A stretch of DNA of 64,000 nt from Bacillus swezeyi (GTDB taxonomy: Bacteria; Bacillota; Bacilli; Bacillales; Bacillaceae). Of this stretch, positions 9,415 to 20,151 are shown piece after piece. The notes beneath the pieces are model-generated. The model made no database searches. It was not told the DNA's origin and worked only from the letters and a program-made list of their open reading frames with translations. A program made the position numbers and the translations under genes. Positions within the stretch are counted from its first letter, which is position 1, and every line of letters begins with the position of its first letter. The stretch spans positions 1-64,000 of the forward strand of contig NZ_MRBK01000031.1 in assembly GCF_001969815.1 (NCBI RefSeq), given 5' to 3'.

Positions 9415-11637
9415 ATGAAAAAAGGACGCTTGATCGCGTTTTTCCTTACCGTTTTATTGATCGGTACGGGACTGGGAGTGTTTACGAAACCGGCTGCTAA
9501 CAACATCAGCCTCGGTCTTGATCTACAAGGCGGTTTTGAAGTCTTGTATGAGGTTCAGCCTGCCAAAAAAGGCGATAAAATTGACAAAGATGCCCTCATC
9601 AGCACCGTTGAAGCGCTGAACCGCCGGGCCAATGTTTTAGGGGTCAGCGAACCGAACATCCAAATTGAAGGAAACAACCGGATCAGGGTTCAGCTCGCCG
9701 GCGTCGACAACCAGAACAGAGCGCGGGAAATTTTATCGACACAGGCGCAGCTATCGTTCAGAGACACGAATGATAAAGAACTTTTAAACGGCGCTGATCT
9801 TGTGGAAAGCGGTGCAAAACAGTCTTTTAAAACAGATACGAATGAGCCGATCGTTACAATCAAGCTGAAGGATGCGGACAAATTCGGCGAAGTAACGAAG
9901 AAAGTGCTTGATATGAAGCCGAATAATCAGCTGGTGATCTGGCTTGATTACAAAAAAAGCGACTCTTATCAAAAGGAATCGCAAAAGGCTGAGCACAAAT
10001 ACATCTCTGCCCCGAATGTCAATCAGGTGCTGAATACCTCAGACGTGATGATCGAAGGGAATTTTACGATTCAGGAAGCGAAAGATATGGCAAGCATTTT
10101 GAATGCCGGAGCCCTTCCTGTCAAATTGGTTGAAAAGTATTCGACATCCGTCGGTGCGCAGTTTGGCGAACAGGCTTTAAATGAAACCGTGTTGGCGGGG
10201 ATCATCGGAATCGCTATTATTTTCTTATTTATGCTGCTTTACTATCGTCTGCCGGGTTTTATCGCGGTTATTACGCTTTCCGTCTACATTTACATCACCC
10301 TGCAGATATTTGACTGGATGAACGCCGTCCTTACCCTTCCGGGAATAGCAGCGCTTATATTGGGTGTAGGTATGGCTGTGGATGCCAATATCATTACCTA
10401 TGAGCGCATCAAGGAAGAGCTCAAGCTCGGAAAATCGGTCCGTTCGGCTTTCCGGTCAGGGAACAGAAGATCGTTTGCGACGATTTTTGATGCGAACATT
10501 ACGACGATGCTTGCGGGAATCGTGCTTTTCGTATTTGGTACAAGCTCAGTCAGAGGGTTTGCGACAATGTTGATTCTTTCCATTTTGACGAGCTTTATCA
10601 CGGCCGTTTTCCTCTCGAGATTTTTGCTCGGCTTATTGGTGGAAAGCCGCTGGCTCGACCGGAAAAAAGGCTGGTTTGGCGTCCGGAGAAAAGACATTTT
10701 GGATATCAGCAAGACAAACGAAAATACGGAGCCGCCGACACCGTTTGACAAATGGGATTTTGTCGGAAAGCGAAAATGGTTTTTCGTATTCTCTGGAATA
10801 GTGTTAGCTGCCGGAATTGTCATCCTTCTTGTTTTCAGGCTGAACCTCGGCATCGATTTCTCTAGCGGATCGAGAATCGAAGTTCAAAGCGAACATAAAC
10901 TGACAACCGAACAGCTTGAAAAGGATTTTGGGCAAGTCGGGCTGGATCCGGATTCGATCGTTCTTTCCGGTCAAAAAACGAATCACGGTGTCGCAAGGTT
11001 TGTCGGCGTTCCAAACCAGAAGAAAATTGCTGAAGTGAAAAGCTATTTCAAAGATAAATACGGGGTGGAGCCGAATGTGAGCACCGTATCGCCGACTGTC
11101 GGAAAAGAGCTGGCGAGAAATGCACTTTATGCCTTAATCATCGCGTCCATCGGGATCATTTTGTACGTATCGATCCGCTTTGAATACAAGATGGCGATTT
11201 CTGCTATTGCCTCATTGCTGTATGACGCGTTTTTCATCATTGCCGTCTTCAGTTTCACAAGGCTTGAGGTGGATATCACCTTCATTGCCGCCGTGCTGAC
11301 GATCATCGGTTATTCGATTAACGATACGATCGTCACGTTTGACAGGATCAGAGAGCAAATGAAAAAGCGCAAACCGAAGACATTCAGCGACTTGTCGCAT
11401 ATCGTCAATTTAAGCTTGCAGCAAACCTTTGCGCGTTCGATTAACACTGTCCTGACCGTTGTCATCGTTGTCATTGCGCTTCTCGTTCTCGGCGCAACAT
11501 CGATTACAAACTTCTCTGTAGCCCTGTTAATCGGTCTGTTGAGCGGTGTATATTCTTCGCTCTATATCGCAGCTCAATTATGGCTTGTATGGAAAGGCCG
11601 CGAACTTAAAAAGCCTAAACATAAGCCGGAACAATAA
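9415..11637 (+). CDS. secDF: SecDF fusion, protein-export membrane subunit
   Basis: A 740-residue natural fusion of SecD and SecF, normal in Bacillus. It uses the proton motive force to help the late stage of Sec secretion. The SecD half has a first helix, the LGLDLQGGFEVLYEV motif, an extracellular P1 domain, and then helices with GVGMAVDANIITYERIKEE near residue 320. The SecF half begins around residue 445 with LGIDFSSGSRIEV and ends with helices carrying TIIGYSINDTIVTFDRIRE. AAGGAGGAAATA precedes the ATG. Confidence 0.97.
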   Translation: MKKGRLIAFFLTVLLIGTGLGVFTKPAANNISLGLDLQGGFEVLYEVQPAKKGDKIDKDALISTVEALNRRANVLGVSEPNIQIEGNNRIRVQLAGVDNQNRAREILSTQAQLSFRDTNDKELLNGADLVESGAKQSFKTDTNEPIVTIKLKDADKFGEVTKKVLDMKPNNQLVIWLDYKKSDSYQKESQKAEHKYISAPNVNQVLNTSDVMIEGNFTIQEAKDMASILNAGALPVKLVEKYSTSVGAQFGEQALNETVLAGIIGIAIIFLFMLLYYRLPGFIAVITLSVYIYITLQIFDWMNAVLTLPGIAALILGVGMAVDANIITYERIKEELKLGKSVRSAFRSGNRRSFATIFDANITTMLAGIVLFVFGTSSVRGFATMLILSILTSFITAVFLSRFLLGLLVESRWLDRKKGWFGVRRKDILDISKTNENTEPPTPFDKWDFVGKRKWFFVFSGIVLAAGIVILLVFRLNLGIDFSSGSRIEVQSEHKLTTEQLEKDFGQVGLDPDSIVLSGQKTNHGVARFVGVPNQKKIAEVKSYFKDKYGVEPNVSTVSPTVGKELARNALYALIIASIGIILYVSIRFEYKMAISAIASLLYDAFFIIAVFSFTRLEVDITFIAAVLTIIGYSINDTIVTFDRIREQMKKRKPKTFSDLSHIVNLSLQQTFARSINTVLTVVIVVIALLVLGATSITNFSVALLIGLLSGVYSSLYIAAQLWLVWKGRELKKPKHKPEQ

Positions 11638-11640
11638 TAG

Positions 11641-11670
11641 GACTGCCCGCGCTGCCGGGCAGTCTTTTTT
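11641..11670 (+). terminator. secDF terminator
   Basis: GACTGCCCG and CGGGCAGTC flank a six-base loop, followed by six T residues, directly after the secDF stop. Confidence 0.9.
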
Positions 11671-11803
11671 AAGGGCTGAATCGAATGAGGCGGACACATT
11701 CTCGGCAAATTTTTCTTTTGCATGCTTTCTGATCAGCTCCTTTTTGTTTAAAATTGGAGCATGGCGGAAAAATAACGCTACAAAACTACGAATGGAGAGA
11801 CTT

Positions 11804-12100
11804 ATGATGAACAAACAATGGACATTGATTTCCGCACTTATTTTTACACTGATTGTTGCTGTTTTTGCTGTCATCAATGTAGAGCCTGTCAAGGTCGATT
11901 TTCTTTTCGGAACGGCTGAATGGCCTTTAATTCTTGTCATTTTGGTGTCTGTTTTGATGGGAGCGCTCATTATCGGCTCTGCCGGCGCTTTTCAGATCAT
12001 GAAGCTGAAAAAGGAACTAAAGGCGCATAGAAGGGAAGAACAAGCAAAGCAGCACACTGACGATGCTGAAGTGCTGGCATCACCTGAGCAAAAGGACTAA
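11804..12100 (+). CDS. yrvD: YrvD, LapA-domain membrane protein
   Basis: A 98-residue protein with two membrane helices (residues about 7-25 and 40-62) and a charged, coiled C-terminal tail (KLKKELKAHRREEQ). This is the layout of LapA/DUF1049 proteins. The frame is open far upstream, but GGAGAGACTT before ATG 11804 decides the start. In B. subtilis yrvC, a TrkA-C type protein, sits between secDF and yrvD. It is absent here. The role is unknown; E. coli LapAB relatives act in envelope homeostasis. Confidence 0.8.
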   Translation: MMNKQWTLISALIFTLIVAVFAVINVEPVKVDFLFGTAEWPLILVILVSVLMGALIIGSAGAFQIMKLKKELKAHRREEQAKQHTDDAEVLASPEQKD

Positions 12101-12120
12101 AAGATTGTAACGAAAATAAA

Positions 12121-12150
12121 TTGAATCCCCTCAGGCCGCTTTAGTATAAT
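12121..12150 (+). promoter_or_regulatory. Sigma-A promoter of recJ
   Basis: TTGAAT (12121-12126), an 18-base spacer and TATAAT (12145-12150), ending 22 bases before the recJ ATG. Confidence 0.7.
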
Positions 12151-12172
12151 AGGGTGGTTGAGGGGTGAATTT

Positions 12173-14533
12173 ATGTTAGCGTCAAAAATGCGTTGGGACG
12201 TGCAAACGCCCGACAAAGAAAAGGTGGAGCAGCTCGCCGAACAATTGGGCATTACTCCCCTTGCCGCCTCATTGCTTATCATGAGAGGCTACGATACAGC
12301 CGGCAAAGCGACTTCATTTTTGTATGGCAAGGATGCTGTCTTTCATGATCCTTACCTGCTAAAAGATATGGAGAAAGCTGTACGGCGAATCAAACAGGCA
12401 ATTTCAGAAGATGAACAGATTATGATTTACGGAGATTATGATGCGGACGGTGTGACAAGCACGACGGTCCTTTTGCAGATTTTGAAAAAGTATTCAGCAC
12501 AAGTCGATTTTTATATACCCGACCGCTTTAAAGAAGGGTACGGTCCGAATGAAGCCGCCTTCCGGCAAATCAAAGAAGAGGGCTATTCTCTGATCGTCAC
12601 GGTGGATACCGGCATTGCAGCCGTTCACGAAGCAGAAGTCGCGAAAGAGCTCGGCATCGATTTGATTATTACAGATCACCATGAGCCAGGGCCGGTTTTG
12701 CCTGATGCCTATGCGATCATTCATCCTAAGCAGCCGGGCTGCAGTTATCCTTTTAAAGAGCTGGCCGGCGTCGGTGTGGCATTTAAGCTTGCCCACGCAT
12801 TGAACGGAGATATTCCTGATGATCTGCTTGATCTTTGTGCGATCGGCACGGTTGCCGACCTTGTGCCGCTTCATGATGAGAACAGACTCATGGCCAAGCT
12901 CGGCATGGTTCAGTTCAGAAAAACGAACCGCCCAGGCTTAAGAGCGCTGACGAAGATTGCGGGAGCGGAGATTCAAAGTGCAAATGAAGAGACGATCGGC
13001 TTTCAAATCGCTCCGCGCATCAATGCGGTCGGAAGGATTGACCAGGCTGATCCGGCCGTTCATCTTTTAAACACAGAAGATGACATGGAGGCGGAAGAGC
13101 TGGCCGAAGAAATCAACGCCTTGAATAAGGAACGCCAAAAAATCGTCAACCAGATGACAGAGGAAGCGGTTCAGATGATAGAGGAGCAAGGCCTTGACCA
13201 GTCTGTGATCGTCGCGGCTCGGCCCGGCTGGAATCCCGGCGTCGTCGGAATTGTCGCTTCAAAGCTTGTCGAACGGTACTACCGCCCGGCCATCGTTCTC
13301 GGAATTGATGAAGAAAAAGGAATAGCTAAAGGCTCGGCGCGCAGTATTAAAGGCTTTGACTTATTTCAGAATCTTTCCGATTGCAGGGACATACTTCCGC
13401 ATTTTGGCGGCCACCCGATGGCAGCCGGGATGACGCTCACCCAAGACGATGTTTCGGCTTTAAGAGAAAGGATCAACCGCCAGGCTGAATCCGTTTTAAC
13501 AGCGGAAGACTTCATCCCCGTCCAGGAAGTCGATCTTTGCTGCCGGTTGGAGGAGATTACGGTTGACAGCATTGCGGAAATGAACATGCTGGCTCCATTC
13601 GGTACGGGGAATCCGAAGCCGTTCGTTCTTGTCAGCGACGTCAAAATTGATGAAACGAGAAGAATCGGCGCCAATAAGAATCACCTGAAGCTTTTGCTGG
13701 CTGACGGCGAGTCAAAGCTCGACTGCATCGGTTTCTATAAAGGCGATATTGAAGAAGGAATCGTTCCCGGCGCAAACATTTCGCTTGTCGGCGAATTGTC
13801 GATTAATGAATGGAACAACAGAAAAAAGCCGCAGCTGATGATCAAAGATGCGGCCGTAAACGAATGGCAGCTGTTTGATCTGCGCGGAAAACGGTCATGG
13901 GAAGAACGAATATTAAAATTGGATCCGTCAAAACGCGCAATTCTCTGTTTTCGGGAAGAGACGAAAACAAAACTTGCGGGAACAGGCCTTGAAGAAGAAC
14001 TGATCTTGATCAGAGGAGAAGAGGGTGCAGAGCGTCTCGATTTACATAGCCGTTATGCGGTTTTTATTGATACGCCTCAGTCTATCGATATATTTGATCA
14101 TGTCATAAAAGGCAAACAGCTGGAGCGGATTTACCTGATTTTTCATCAATCAGATGAACATTTTTTCTCGACGTTTCCAACAAGGGAATATTTTAAGTGG
14201 TACTATGCTTTCCTCCTGAAAAGAGGCTCTTTTGATTTAGCGAAATACGGCGGAGAGCTTGCCAGACATAAAGGCTGGACAAAAGACACAATTGATTTTA
14301 TGACAAAGGTGTTTTTTGAGCTCGGTTTTGTTACAATAGAGAATGGTGTTTTATCTGTGGTATTTGATGCCGTAAAACGGGATTTAACAGATTCTGAAAC
14401 TTACCGGGAAAAACAGCGCCTGATTGAATTGGAGCAAAAGCTCGTATATTCTTCGGCGGATGAGCTTAAACAGTGGCTGAATAAGCGGATGGGCGAAAGC
14501 TCTGACGCTTATGAAAGTATGAGGAGGACATAA
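12173..14533 (+). CDS. recJ: Single-stranded-DNA exonuclease RecJ
   Basis: RecJ degrades single-stranded DNA 5' to 3' in recombination and mismatch repair. The 786-residue protein has the DHH phosphoesterase motifs [12 protein letters not shown] (near residue 85), VTVDTGI and ITDHHEPG (near residue 168). The DHHA1 motif [10 protein letters not shown] lies near 412. An OB domain and the long C-terminal Bacillus extension follow. A TTG at 12158 is in frame, but GAGGGGTGA places the start at ATG 12173. apt begins five bases after the stop. Confidence 0.95.
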   Translation: MLASKMRWDVQTPDKEKVEQLAEQLGITPLAASLLIMRGYDTAGKATSFLYGKDAVFHDPYLLKDMEKAVRRIKQAISEDEQIMIYGDYDADGVTSTTVLLQILKKYSAQVDFYIPDRFKEGYGPNEAAFRQIKEEGYSLIVTVDTGIAAVHEAEVAKELGIDLIITDHHEPGPVLPDAYAIIHPKQPGCSYPFKELAGVGVAFKLAHALNGDIPDDLLDLCAIGTVADLVPLHDENRLMAKLGMVQFRKTNRPGLRALTKIAGAEIQSANEETIGFQIAPRINAVGRIDQADPAVHLLNTEDDMEAEELAEEINALNKERQKIVNQMTEEAVQMIEEQGLDQSVIVAARPGWNPGVVGIVASKLVERYYRPAIVLGIDEEKGIAKGSARSIKGFDLFQNLSDCRDILPHFGGHPMAAGMTLTQDDVSALRERINRQAESVLTAEDFIPVQEVDLCCRLEEITVDSIAEMNMLAPFGTGNPKPFVLVSDVKIDETRRIGANKNHLKLLLADGESKLDCIGFYKGDIEEGIVPGANISLVGELSINEWNNRKKPQLMIKDAAVNEWQLFDLRGKRSWEERILKLDPSKRAILCFREETKTKLAGTGLEEELILIRGEEGAERLDLHSRYAVFIDTPQSIDIFDHVIKGKQLERIYLIFHQSDEHFFSTFPTREYFKWYYAFLLKRGSFDLAKYGGELARHKGWTKDTIDFMTKVFFELGFVTIENGVLSVVFDAVKRDLTDSETYREKQRLIELEQKLVYSSADELKQWLNKRMGESSDAYESMRRT

Positions 14534-14538
14534 AACAG

Positions 14539-15051
14539 ATGGATTTGAAGAAGTATGTGACAATTGTGCCGGATTACCCAAAGGAAGGCGTACAATTTAA
14601 AGATATTACAACATTGATGGATAAAGGGGACGTCTATCGCTATGCGACAGATCAAATTGTAACCTATGCGAAAGAAAAACAAATTGATCTCGTCGTCGGG
14701 CCTGAAGCAAGAGGATTTATCATCGGATGTCCTGTGGCATATGCGCTTGGCGTAGGATTTGCCCCGGTCCGCAAAGAAGGCAAACTGCCTCGCGAAGTTA
14801 TTAAAGTCGACTATGGATTGGAATATGGAAGCAATGTCCTGACGATCCATAAAGACGCCATTTTGCCGGGCCAGCGCGTCTTGATCACAGACGACCTTCT
14901 GGCGACCGGAGGAACGATTGAAGCGACAATCAAGCTTGTTGAAGAGCTTGGCGGCGTCGTTGCCGGAATCGCTTTCCTGATCGAACTGACATATCTTGAC
15001 GGAAGAAACAAACTTGACGGATATGATATTTTAACCTTGATGCAATACTAA
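14539..15051 (+). CDS. apt: Adenine phosphoribosyltransferase Apt
   Basis: Apt salvages adenine to AMP using PRPP. The 170-residue protein carries the PRPP-binding motif [13 protein letters not shown] near residues 113-125, preceded by [10 protein letters not shown] near 52. Its ribosome site GAGGAGG lies inside the last codons of recJ, so the two genes are likely co-transcribed. As in B. subtilis it is followed by relA, another purine-nucleotide enzyme, but a terminator and a new promoter lie between. Confidence 0.97.
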   Translation: MDLKKYVTIVPDYPKEGVQFKDITTLMDKGDVYRYATDQIVTYAKEKQIDLVVGPEARGFIIGCPVAYALGVGFAPVRKEGKLPREVIKVDYGLEYGSNVLTIHKDAILPGQRVLITDDLLATGGTIEATIKLVEELGGVVAGIAFLIELTYLDGRNKLDGYDILTLMQY

Positions 15052-15067
15052 ACAAATTTTATACTAT

Positions 15068-15097
15068 AAAAAGCACTCAGAAAGCGGGTGCTTTTTT
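15068..15097 (+). terminator. apt terminator
   Basis: AAAAAGCAC and GTGCTTTTTT form a stem around an 11-base loop, just after the apt stop. Confidence 0.75.
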
Positions 15098-15157
15098 CCT
15101 ATCCATTGAAATATTGCGATCCCGGTGTGTCCTTTTCAATTTCTTCTCTTTACATCT

Positions 15158-15186
15158 GTGACATTTTTCTTGATAATAATTACAAT
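15158..15186 (+). promoter_or_regulatory. Sigma-A promoter of relA
   Basis: GTGACA (15158-15163), a 17-base spacer and TACAAT (15181-15186), 30 bases before the relA ATG. Confidence 0.65.
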
Positions 15187-15216
15187 ACAGTTTTCAAATA
15201 TAAAAAAGGTGATTCC

Positions 15217-17418
15217 ATGGCGAACGAACAAGTTTTAACTGCTGAGCAAGTCATTGAAAAGGCAAAATCTTACCTTTCCGATGAACATGTAGCTTTTATT
15301 AAAAATGCGTATCAATACGCGGAAGACGCACATCGCGAACAATACCGCAAATCAGGCGAGCCGTATATCATCCATCCGATCCAGGTGGCGGGAATTCTGG
15401 TCGATTTGGAAATGGACCCGGCGACGATAGCGGGAGGATTCCTGCACGATGTCGTGGAAGATACGAGCGTAACGCTTGAAGATTTAAAAGAAGCATTTAA
15501 CGAAGAAGTCGCGATGCTTGTCGACGGCGTCACAAAATTGGGGAAAATTAAATATAAATCACAGGAAGAACAGCAGGCCGAAAATCATCGGAAAATGTTT
15601 GTGGCTATGGCTCAGGATATCCGCGTCATTTTGATCAAGCTGGCGGACCGCCTTCACAACATGAGAACGCTGAAGCATCTGCCTCAGGAAAAGCAGCGTA
15701 GAATCTCAAATGAAACGCTGGAAATTTTTGCTCCGCTGGCTCATCGCCTTGGAATTTCTAAAATAAAGTGGGAGCTTGAGGATACCGCTTTGCGGTATTT
15801 GAATCCGCAGCAGTACTACCGGATCGTCAACTTGATGAAGAAAAAGCGGGCCGAAAGAGAATTGTACGTTGAGGAAGTCGTAAATGAAGTGAAAAACCGC
15901 GTTGAAGAAGTCAATATTAAAGCGGACTTCTCTGGACGGCCAAAACATATTTACAGTATATACAGGAAAATGGCGATGCAGAACAAGCAGTTCAACGAAA
16001 TCTACGACTTGCTCGCAGTGCGGATCCTGGTCAACAGCATTAAGGACTGCTACGCTGTGCTGGGCATCATTCATACGTGCTGGAAGCCGATGCCGGGCAG
16101 GTTCAAAGATTACATTGCAATGCCGAAGCCAAACATGTATCAATCTCTGCATACGACCGTCATCGGTCCGAAGGGAGATCCGCTGGAAGTTCAGATCAGG
16201 ACTTTTGAAATGCACGAAATCGCAGAGTACGGGATTGCGGCTCACTGGGCGTACAAAGAAGGCAAAGGCGCCAATGAAGAGGCAAGCTTTGATAAAAAGC
16301 TGTCATGGTTCCGCGAAATATTGGAATTTCAAAATGAGTCGAGCGATGCCGAAGAATTTATGGAATCCCTTAAAATCGATTTATTTTCTGACATGGTGTT
16401 TGTCTTTACGCCAAAAGGAGACGTCATAGAGCTTCCTTCAGGTTCTGTGCCGATCGACTTTTCATACCGCATCCATTCAGAAATCGGCAACAAAACGATC
16501 GGCGCGAAGGTGAACGGCAAAATGGTTACCCTTGACTACAAACTGCGCACCGGGGATATCGTTGAAATTCTGACGTCAAAGCATTCATACGGGCCGAGCC
16601 AGGATTGGATCAATCTTGCCCAGACATCCCAGGCGAAGCATAAAATCCGTCAATTCTTTAAAAAGCAGCGCAGAGAAGAGAATGTCGAAAAAGGCAGGGA
16701 ATTGGTTGAAAAAGAGATCAAAAACCTGGACTTTGAAGTAAAAGACGTTTTAACTGCCGAGAATCTTCAAAAAGTCGCTGACAAATTCAATTTTTCCAAT
16801 GAAGAGGACATGTATGCGGCAGTCGGCTATAACGGCATTACAGCCGCTCAGGTCGCCAACCGTCTGACGGAAAAAGAACGGAAAATGCGAGATCAGGAAG
16901 AACAGGTGAAAAGCGTTCAGGAGGTTACGGCTGAAACGAAGCCGTACCAAGGGAAAAAACGCGAAGCCGGCGTGCGTGTAAAAGGCGTGGAGAACCTTCT
17001 CATCAGGCTTTCCAAATGCTGCAACCCTGTTCCTGGAGATCCGATCGTCGGTTTCATCACAAAAGGGCGGGGCGTATCCGTTCACCGCGAAGACTGCCCG
17101 AATGTTTTGACAAATGAAGCCCATGACCGGCTGATTCAGGTCGAATGGGAGCATGAACCGCAGACTCAGAGAAGAAAAGAGTATAATGTCGAAATCGAAA
17201 TTCTCGGCTATGACCGCCGCGGACTGCTGAATGAAGTGCTCCAGGCTGTAAATGAAACGAAAACGAATATTTCTTCCGTTTCCGGAAAATCGGATCGCAA
17301 TAAAGTGGCCACCATCCATATGGCCATTTTCATTCAAAATATCAATCATTTGCACAAAGTGGTCGAACGGATCAAGCAGATTAGAGATATTTATTCAGTA
17401 CGCAGGGTGATGAATTAG
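15217..17418 (+). CDS. relA: RelA, bifunctional (p)ppGpp synthetase/hydrolase
   Basis: The long Rel enzyme makes (p)ppGpp on starved ribosomes and also degrades it. In this 733-residue protein the HD hydrolase domain comes first ([11 protein letters not shown] near residue 72). The synthetase follows ([14 protein letters not shown] near 240 and [12 protein letters not shown] near 305). The TGS domain starts around [14 protein letters not shown] (residue 397), and an ACT domain ends the protein. The HD residues are intact, so both activities are expected. Start ATG 15217 follows AAAAAGGTGATTCC. dtd starts 14 bases downstream. Confidence 0.97.
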   Translation: MANEQVLTAEQVIEKAKSYLSDEHVAFIKNAYQYAEDAHREQYRKSGEPYIIHPIQVAGILVDLEMDPATIAGGFLHDVVEDTSVTLEDLKEAFNEEVAMLVDGVTKLGKIKYKSQEEQQAENHRKMFVAMAQDIRVILIKLADRLHNMRTLKHLPQEKQRRISNETLEIFAPLAHRLGISKIKWELEDTALRYLNPQQYYRIVNLMKKKRAERELYVEEVVNEVKNRVEEVNIKADFSGRPKHIYSIYRKMAMQNKQFNEIYDLLAVRILVNSIKDCYAVLGIIHTCWKPMPGRFKDYIAMPKPNMYQSLHTTVIGPKGDPLEVQIRTFEMHEIAEYGIAAHWAYKEGKGANEEASFDKKLSWFREILEFQNESSDAEEFMESLKIDLFSDMVFVFTPKGDVIELPSGSVPIDFSYRIHSEIGNKTIGAKVNGKMVTLDYKLRTGDIVEILTSKHSYGPSQDWINLAQTSQAKHKIRQFFKKQRREENVEKGRELVEKEIKNLDFEVKDVLTAENLQKVADKFNFSNEEDMYAAVGYNGITAAQVANRLTEKERKMRDQEEQVKSVQEVTAETKPYQGKKREAGVRVKGVENLLIRLSKCCNPVPGDPIVGFITKGRGVSVHREDCPNVLTNEAHDRLIQVEWEHEPQTQRRKEYNVEIEILGYDRRGLLNEVLQAVNETKTNISSVSGKSDRNKVATIHMAIFIQNINHLHKVVERIKQIRDIYSVRRVMN

Positions 17419-17431
17419 GGGGAAAAGCGTC

Positions 17432-17875
17432 ATGAAATTAGTTGTTCAGCGCGTCACAGATGCAAGTGTTTCAGTAGGCGGCGAGTCTGTCGGTGAGATC
17501 GGACTCGGTTTGATGGTGCTTGTCGGTGTGACACATGATGACACGAGCGAGGATGTGGCATATTTAGCGGAAAAGCTCGTCAATCTGCGGATATTTGAAG
17601 ATGACGGCGAAAAAATGAATCTGTCTCTATTAGATGTCGGGGGATCGGTTTTGTCAGTCTCTCAATTTACTTTGTACGGGGAAACGAAAAAAGGGAGACG
17701 CCCGAATTTTACAAAAGCTGCGAAACCGGATATGGCGCTGCAACTGTATGAGGAATGGAACAGCCTGCTCCGGGAAAAAGGCGTCACTGTCGAAACCGGA
17801 AGATTTGGGGAAATGATGGATGTCAAACTGACGAATTCCGGTCCCGTCACATTAATCATGGATTCCAAAGCGTAA
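17432..17875 (+). CDS. dtd: D-aminoacyl-tRNA deacylase Dtd
   Basis: Dtd removes D-amino acids, and mischarged glycine, from tRNA. The 147-residue protein has both active-site signatures: [10 protein letters not shown] near residue 77 and the Gly-Pro motif [10 protein letters not shown] near 136. GGGGGAAAAGCGTC precedes the ATG, and the spacing to relA suggests one transcript. B. subtilis calls it yrvI. Confidence 0.96.
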   Translation: MKLVVQRVTDASVSVGGESVGEIGLGLMVLVGVTHDDTSEDVAYLAEKLVNLRIFEDDGEKMNLSLLDVGGSVLSVSQFTLYGETKKGRRPNFTKAAKPDMALQLYEEWNSLLREKGVTVETGRFGEMMDVKLTNSGPVTLIMDSKA

Positions 17876-17903
17876 AAAAAGCTGCCAAATGGCAGCTTTT
17901 TTT
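17874..17903 (+). terminator. Bidirectional terminator between dtd and yrvJ
   Basis: AAAAAAAGCTGCC, loop AAAT, GGCAGCTTTTTTT. The A and T tracts allow termination of both convergent transcripts. Confidence 0.9.
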
Positions 17904-19473
17904 AGTCGAAATAGTTTTCAAGCCCGCTTCTGATGCCGTCTGTTACTCGTTCACGGTAAGCATCTGTGCTCACGACTGCTTCTTCCTGAGGGTGGCTTAA
18001 GTAGCCAAGCTCAAACAGAGCGGACGGCTGCTTGTTTTCCCTTAATACAAAATAATCCCCGAATAAAACGCCGCGGCTTGGCAGAGGCGAGTGCTTCTCG
18101 ATTTCGGACTGAACGTCTGAGGCCAGCTTCTGATCTTTAGAAGGGCTGTAATAATAGGCTGTATTGCCTCTTACAGACGCATTGACGAAACTATCATAAT
18201 GAATGCTGATAAAAGCGTCGGCGTTTCGGTAATGAGAGGTCGCAACACGCGACTGCAGGCTGACGAAAGAATCGTCATTGCGGGTCATATAGACGTTGAC
18301 TCCATCGGCTTTCAGCTTTGCGGCGAGAAGCCTTGCTGTTTTAATGGTCAGCCCTTTCTCAAGCGTCCCGCGGGTTCCGATGGTTCCGCTGTCATGTCCG
18401 CCGTGTCCGGCATCAATGACAATCGTCTTGTTTTGAATAGAACCGCTCGCACCCGACGGCTTTGACAAAGGCGGTGCAGGAGTGTCTGCATCTCCCTGTG
18501 CGCCCGATTGATCAGACGTCTGTACGACCCAGCTTGCGACATATCCAGAATTTCCGTCTGACAGCGTGATTTCATACCAGTCGCCTTTCGTACCTGCAAT
18601 CGGATAAGATTCGCCTTTTCCCGCACGCTTGACAATCGTTGAGGATGTCGACGCATCACTGCGGATGTTTGTCCCTTCATAGACGATGGTTGCCTGCTGT
18701 TTTGACTCAGAACCGCTCTTTGTTTCCGCGGCGCCGGTCTTCTGTCCATTACCCTCTACAATATAGTGGCTTGCGGCCCAGCCCTTTTGGCCGTTGAACT
18801 CGATTTCATACCATCCGTGCTGTTTACTTAAAATCGCTACATCCGTATTCCGCTTCAGCGTGGCAATGACTCTTCCTTGATGGGAAGCAGAGCTTCTGAC
18901 ATTTAGGGTGGAGACCCCGACAGTTCCCGTTTTGGATGAAGCGTTTGACGCTGATGATTCAGTTGTTTTCTTGCTTGAAGCATCATTGTTGACATAATCG
19001 GCATGAACCCAGCCCGTTATATTTTGATACGAAATTTTGACCCATTTTCCGTCGGTTTTTAACAGATCAGCCTGTTCTCCTTGAGGGAATTTGCCTTGGA
19101 CCTCATACGAAGTGCCAGGCCCCTTTCTGATTCTCAAGTCTGCTGCGGAAGATGTCACCTTCCCGCTTACAGATTCAGATCCGCCGGAGGCTTTTTCTTT
19201 TTTCTTAATGAGCCAGGCCACGACCCAGCCTTTTTGTCCGCCGTTTAACTGGATTTGCACCCAGTCGCCTTTTTCCTCCAGAATCGGATAGGTTTCATTT
19301 CGGTTTACGACGCTGCTGATTTCGTGACTCAATCCCGGACCGCTTCTGACATTGATCTCATCGGTGGCAATCACGGCTTCACCGATGGCTGCCGAAGCTG
19401 TGTTGGATGATATATAAAAGGCTGCTTGAGCTGCCAGCATCACCAACAGGATCAATATGGCGCTTTTTTTCAT
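17902..19473 (-). CDS. yrvJ: YrvJ, N-acetylmuramoyl-L-alanine amidase with four SH3b domains
   Basis: A secreted 523-residue cell-wall hydrolase. A signal peptide covers residues 1-28. Four bacterial SH3 repeats follow, each with an N/R-R-S/K-x-x-x motif (NVRSGPG, RIRKGPG, NVRSSAS, NIRSDAS). A proline-rich linker leads to a C-terminal amidase_3 domain from about residue 345. That domain keeps the zinc ligands in VIDAGHGG, GTLEKG and SIHYDS and the catalytic Glu in FELGYLS. GGAGGAGATGGAGAATCAAT precedes the start. It probably binds and cleaves peptidoglycan; the specific occasion is unknown. Confidence 0.93.
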   Translation of the reverse strand: MKKSAILILLVMLAAQAAFYISSNTASAAIGEAVIATDEINVRSGPGLSHEISSVVNRNETYPILEEKGDWVQIQLNGGQKGWVVAWLIKKKEKASGGSESVSGKVTSSAADLRIRKGPGTSYEVQGKFPQGEQADLLKTDGKWVKISYQNITGWVHADYVNNDASSKKTTESSASNASSKTGTVGVSTLNVRSSASHQGRVIATLKRNTDVAILSKQHGWYEIEFNGQKGWAASHYIVEGNGQKTGAAETKSGSESKQQATIVYEGTNIRSDASTSSTIVKRAGKGESYPIAGTKGDWYEITLSDGNSGYVASWVVQTSDQSGAQGDADTPAPPLSKPSGASGSIQNKTIVIDAGHGGHDSGTIGTRGTLEKGLTIKTARLLAAKLKADGVNVYMTRNDDSFVSLQSRVATSHYRNADAFISIHYDSFVNASVRGNTAYYYSPSKDQKLASDVQSEIEKHSPLPSRGVLFGDYFVLRENKQPSALFELGYLSHPQEEAVVSTDAYRERVTDGIRSGLENYFD

Positions 19474-19614
19474 ATTGATTCTCCATCTCCTCCCTTCGTG
19501 AAAACTTGCAACAATACTTCTTTCTCTATATCGTATATTCCTTGCCGATTTTTTAATAAAATGAAAATGATTTGTTTATACTATAGAAAAAAGATATCAA
19601 AAGGATGTTGCCAA

Positions 19615-19779
19615 ATGAGGTATAATCAAAGAATGGGTAAAGCGATCCATGAACAAAATGCGAATCTGCATCTGAAGGATCATTCCGACCCCGAGCACAT
19701 AGGCTTCTTGGAAGAAACGGCGACAGAGCTCGGGCTGACATCAAAAGAGTCCGTAAAGAATAAAAAGAACCGCAATTAG
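19615..19779 (+). CDS. yrzK: Small hydrophilic protein YrzK
   Basis: A 54-residue charged protein with no membrane segment (motifs MGKAIHEQN and EETATELGLTS). AAAGGATG lies 7 bases before ATG 19615. The frame is open further upstream without a ribosome site. B. subtilis has a small gene, yrzK, at the same place between yrvJ and hisS, which supports the call. No function is known. The acidic, helical end is reminiscent of minor small spore proteins, but I cannot show that. Confidence 0.6.
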   Translation: MRYNQRMGKAIHEQNANLHLKDHSDPEHIGFLEETATELGLTSKESVKNKKNRN

Positions 19780-19781
19780 GG

Positions 19782-19810
19782 TTGACATGGAAACATAACC
19801 CTCGTATTAT
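19782..19810 (+). promoter_or_regulatory. Sigma-A promoter of the hisS-aspS operon
   Basis: TTGACA (19782-19787), a 17-base spacer and TATTAT (19805-19810). An overlapping TATAAT sits at 19808. It drives the T-box leader. Confidence 0.8.
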
Positions 19811-19816
19811 AATATA

Positions 19817-20103
19817 AATTAGTATACATATGAGTATGAACTGAAGATGGAGAATAGTAGGTAAGAGTACGTGGAAAGAGAGGAATCGCCCTGGGCTGAA
19901 AGCGGTCTGCACGGTATCTTATCCGAATGAACACTCCGAAGGTTTCCCGCTGAAAGCTCTGTCCAAACGAGTGAATAGGCGGAGGACGTGAACCTGCGTT
20001 AAAGGCATGAAAGCGGGAACTGTTAAAGTTCCAACTAGGGTGGCACCACGGGTATAACTCTCGTCCCTACTATTGGTTTTATAGTAGGCTCGGGGGTTTT
20101 TTC
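19817..20103 (+). promoter_or_regulatory. T-box leader (tRNA-His) of hisS-aspS
   Basis: A T-box riboswitch that reads through to hisS-aspS when uncharged tRNA-His accumulates. The conserved T-box AGGGTGGCACCACG is at 20037-20050. It is followed by a terminator helix (CCCTACTAT / ATAGTAGG) and a T run near 20097-20102. Stem I spans roughly 19830-19960. The codon CAC at 19932-19934, in the context GAACACTCC, is my candidate specifier for histidine. The leader type is certain; the exact specifier position is inferred. Confidence 0.93.
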
Positions 20104-20151
20104 TATTTACAGATGAGAAAATCGGATGAAAACATGAGGAGGCTTTACAAA

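Noticed and set aside
11546..11803. Upstream extension of the yrvD reading frame into secDF
   Set aside because: It runs through the secDF terminator, and a ribosome site is present only before ATG 11804.
19553..19912. 119-codon minus-strand frame across yrzK and the hisS promoter
   Set aside because: It covers a consensus promoter and T-box on the other strand and has no ribosome site.
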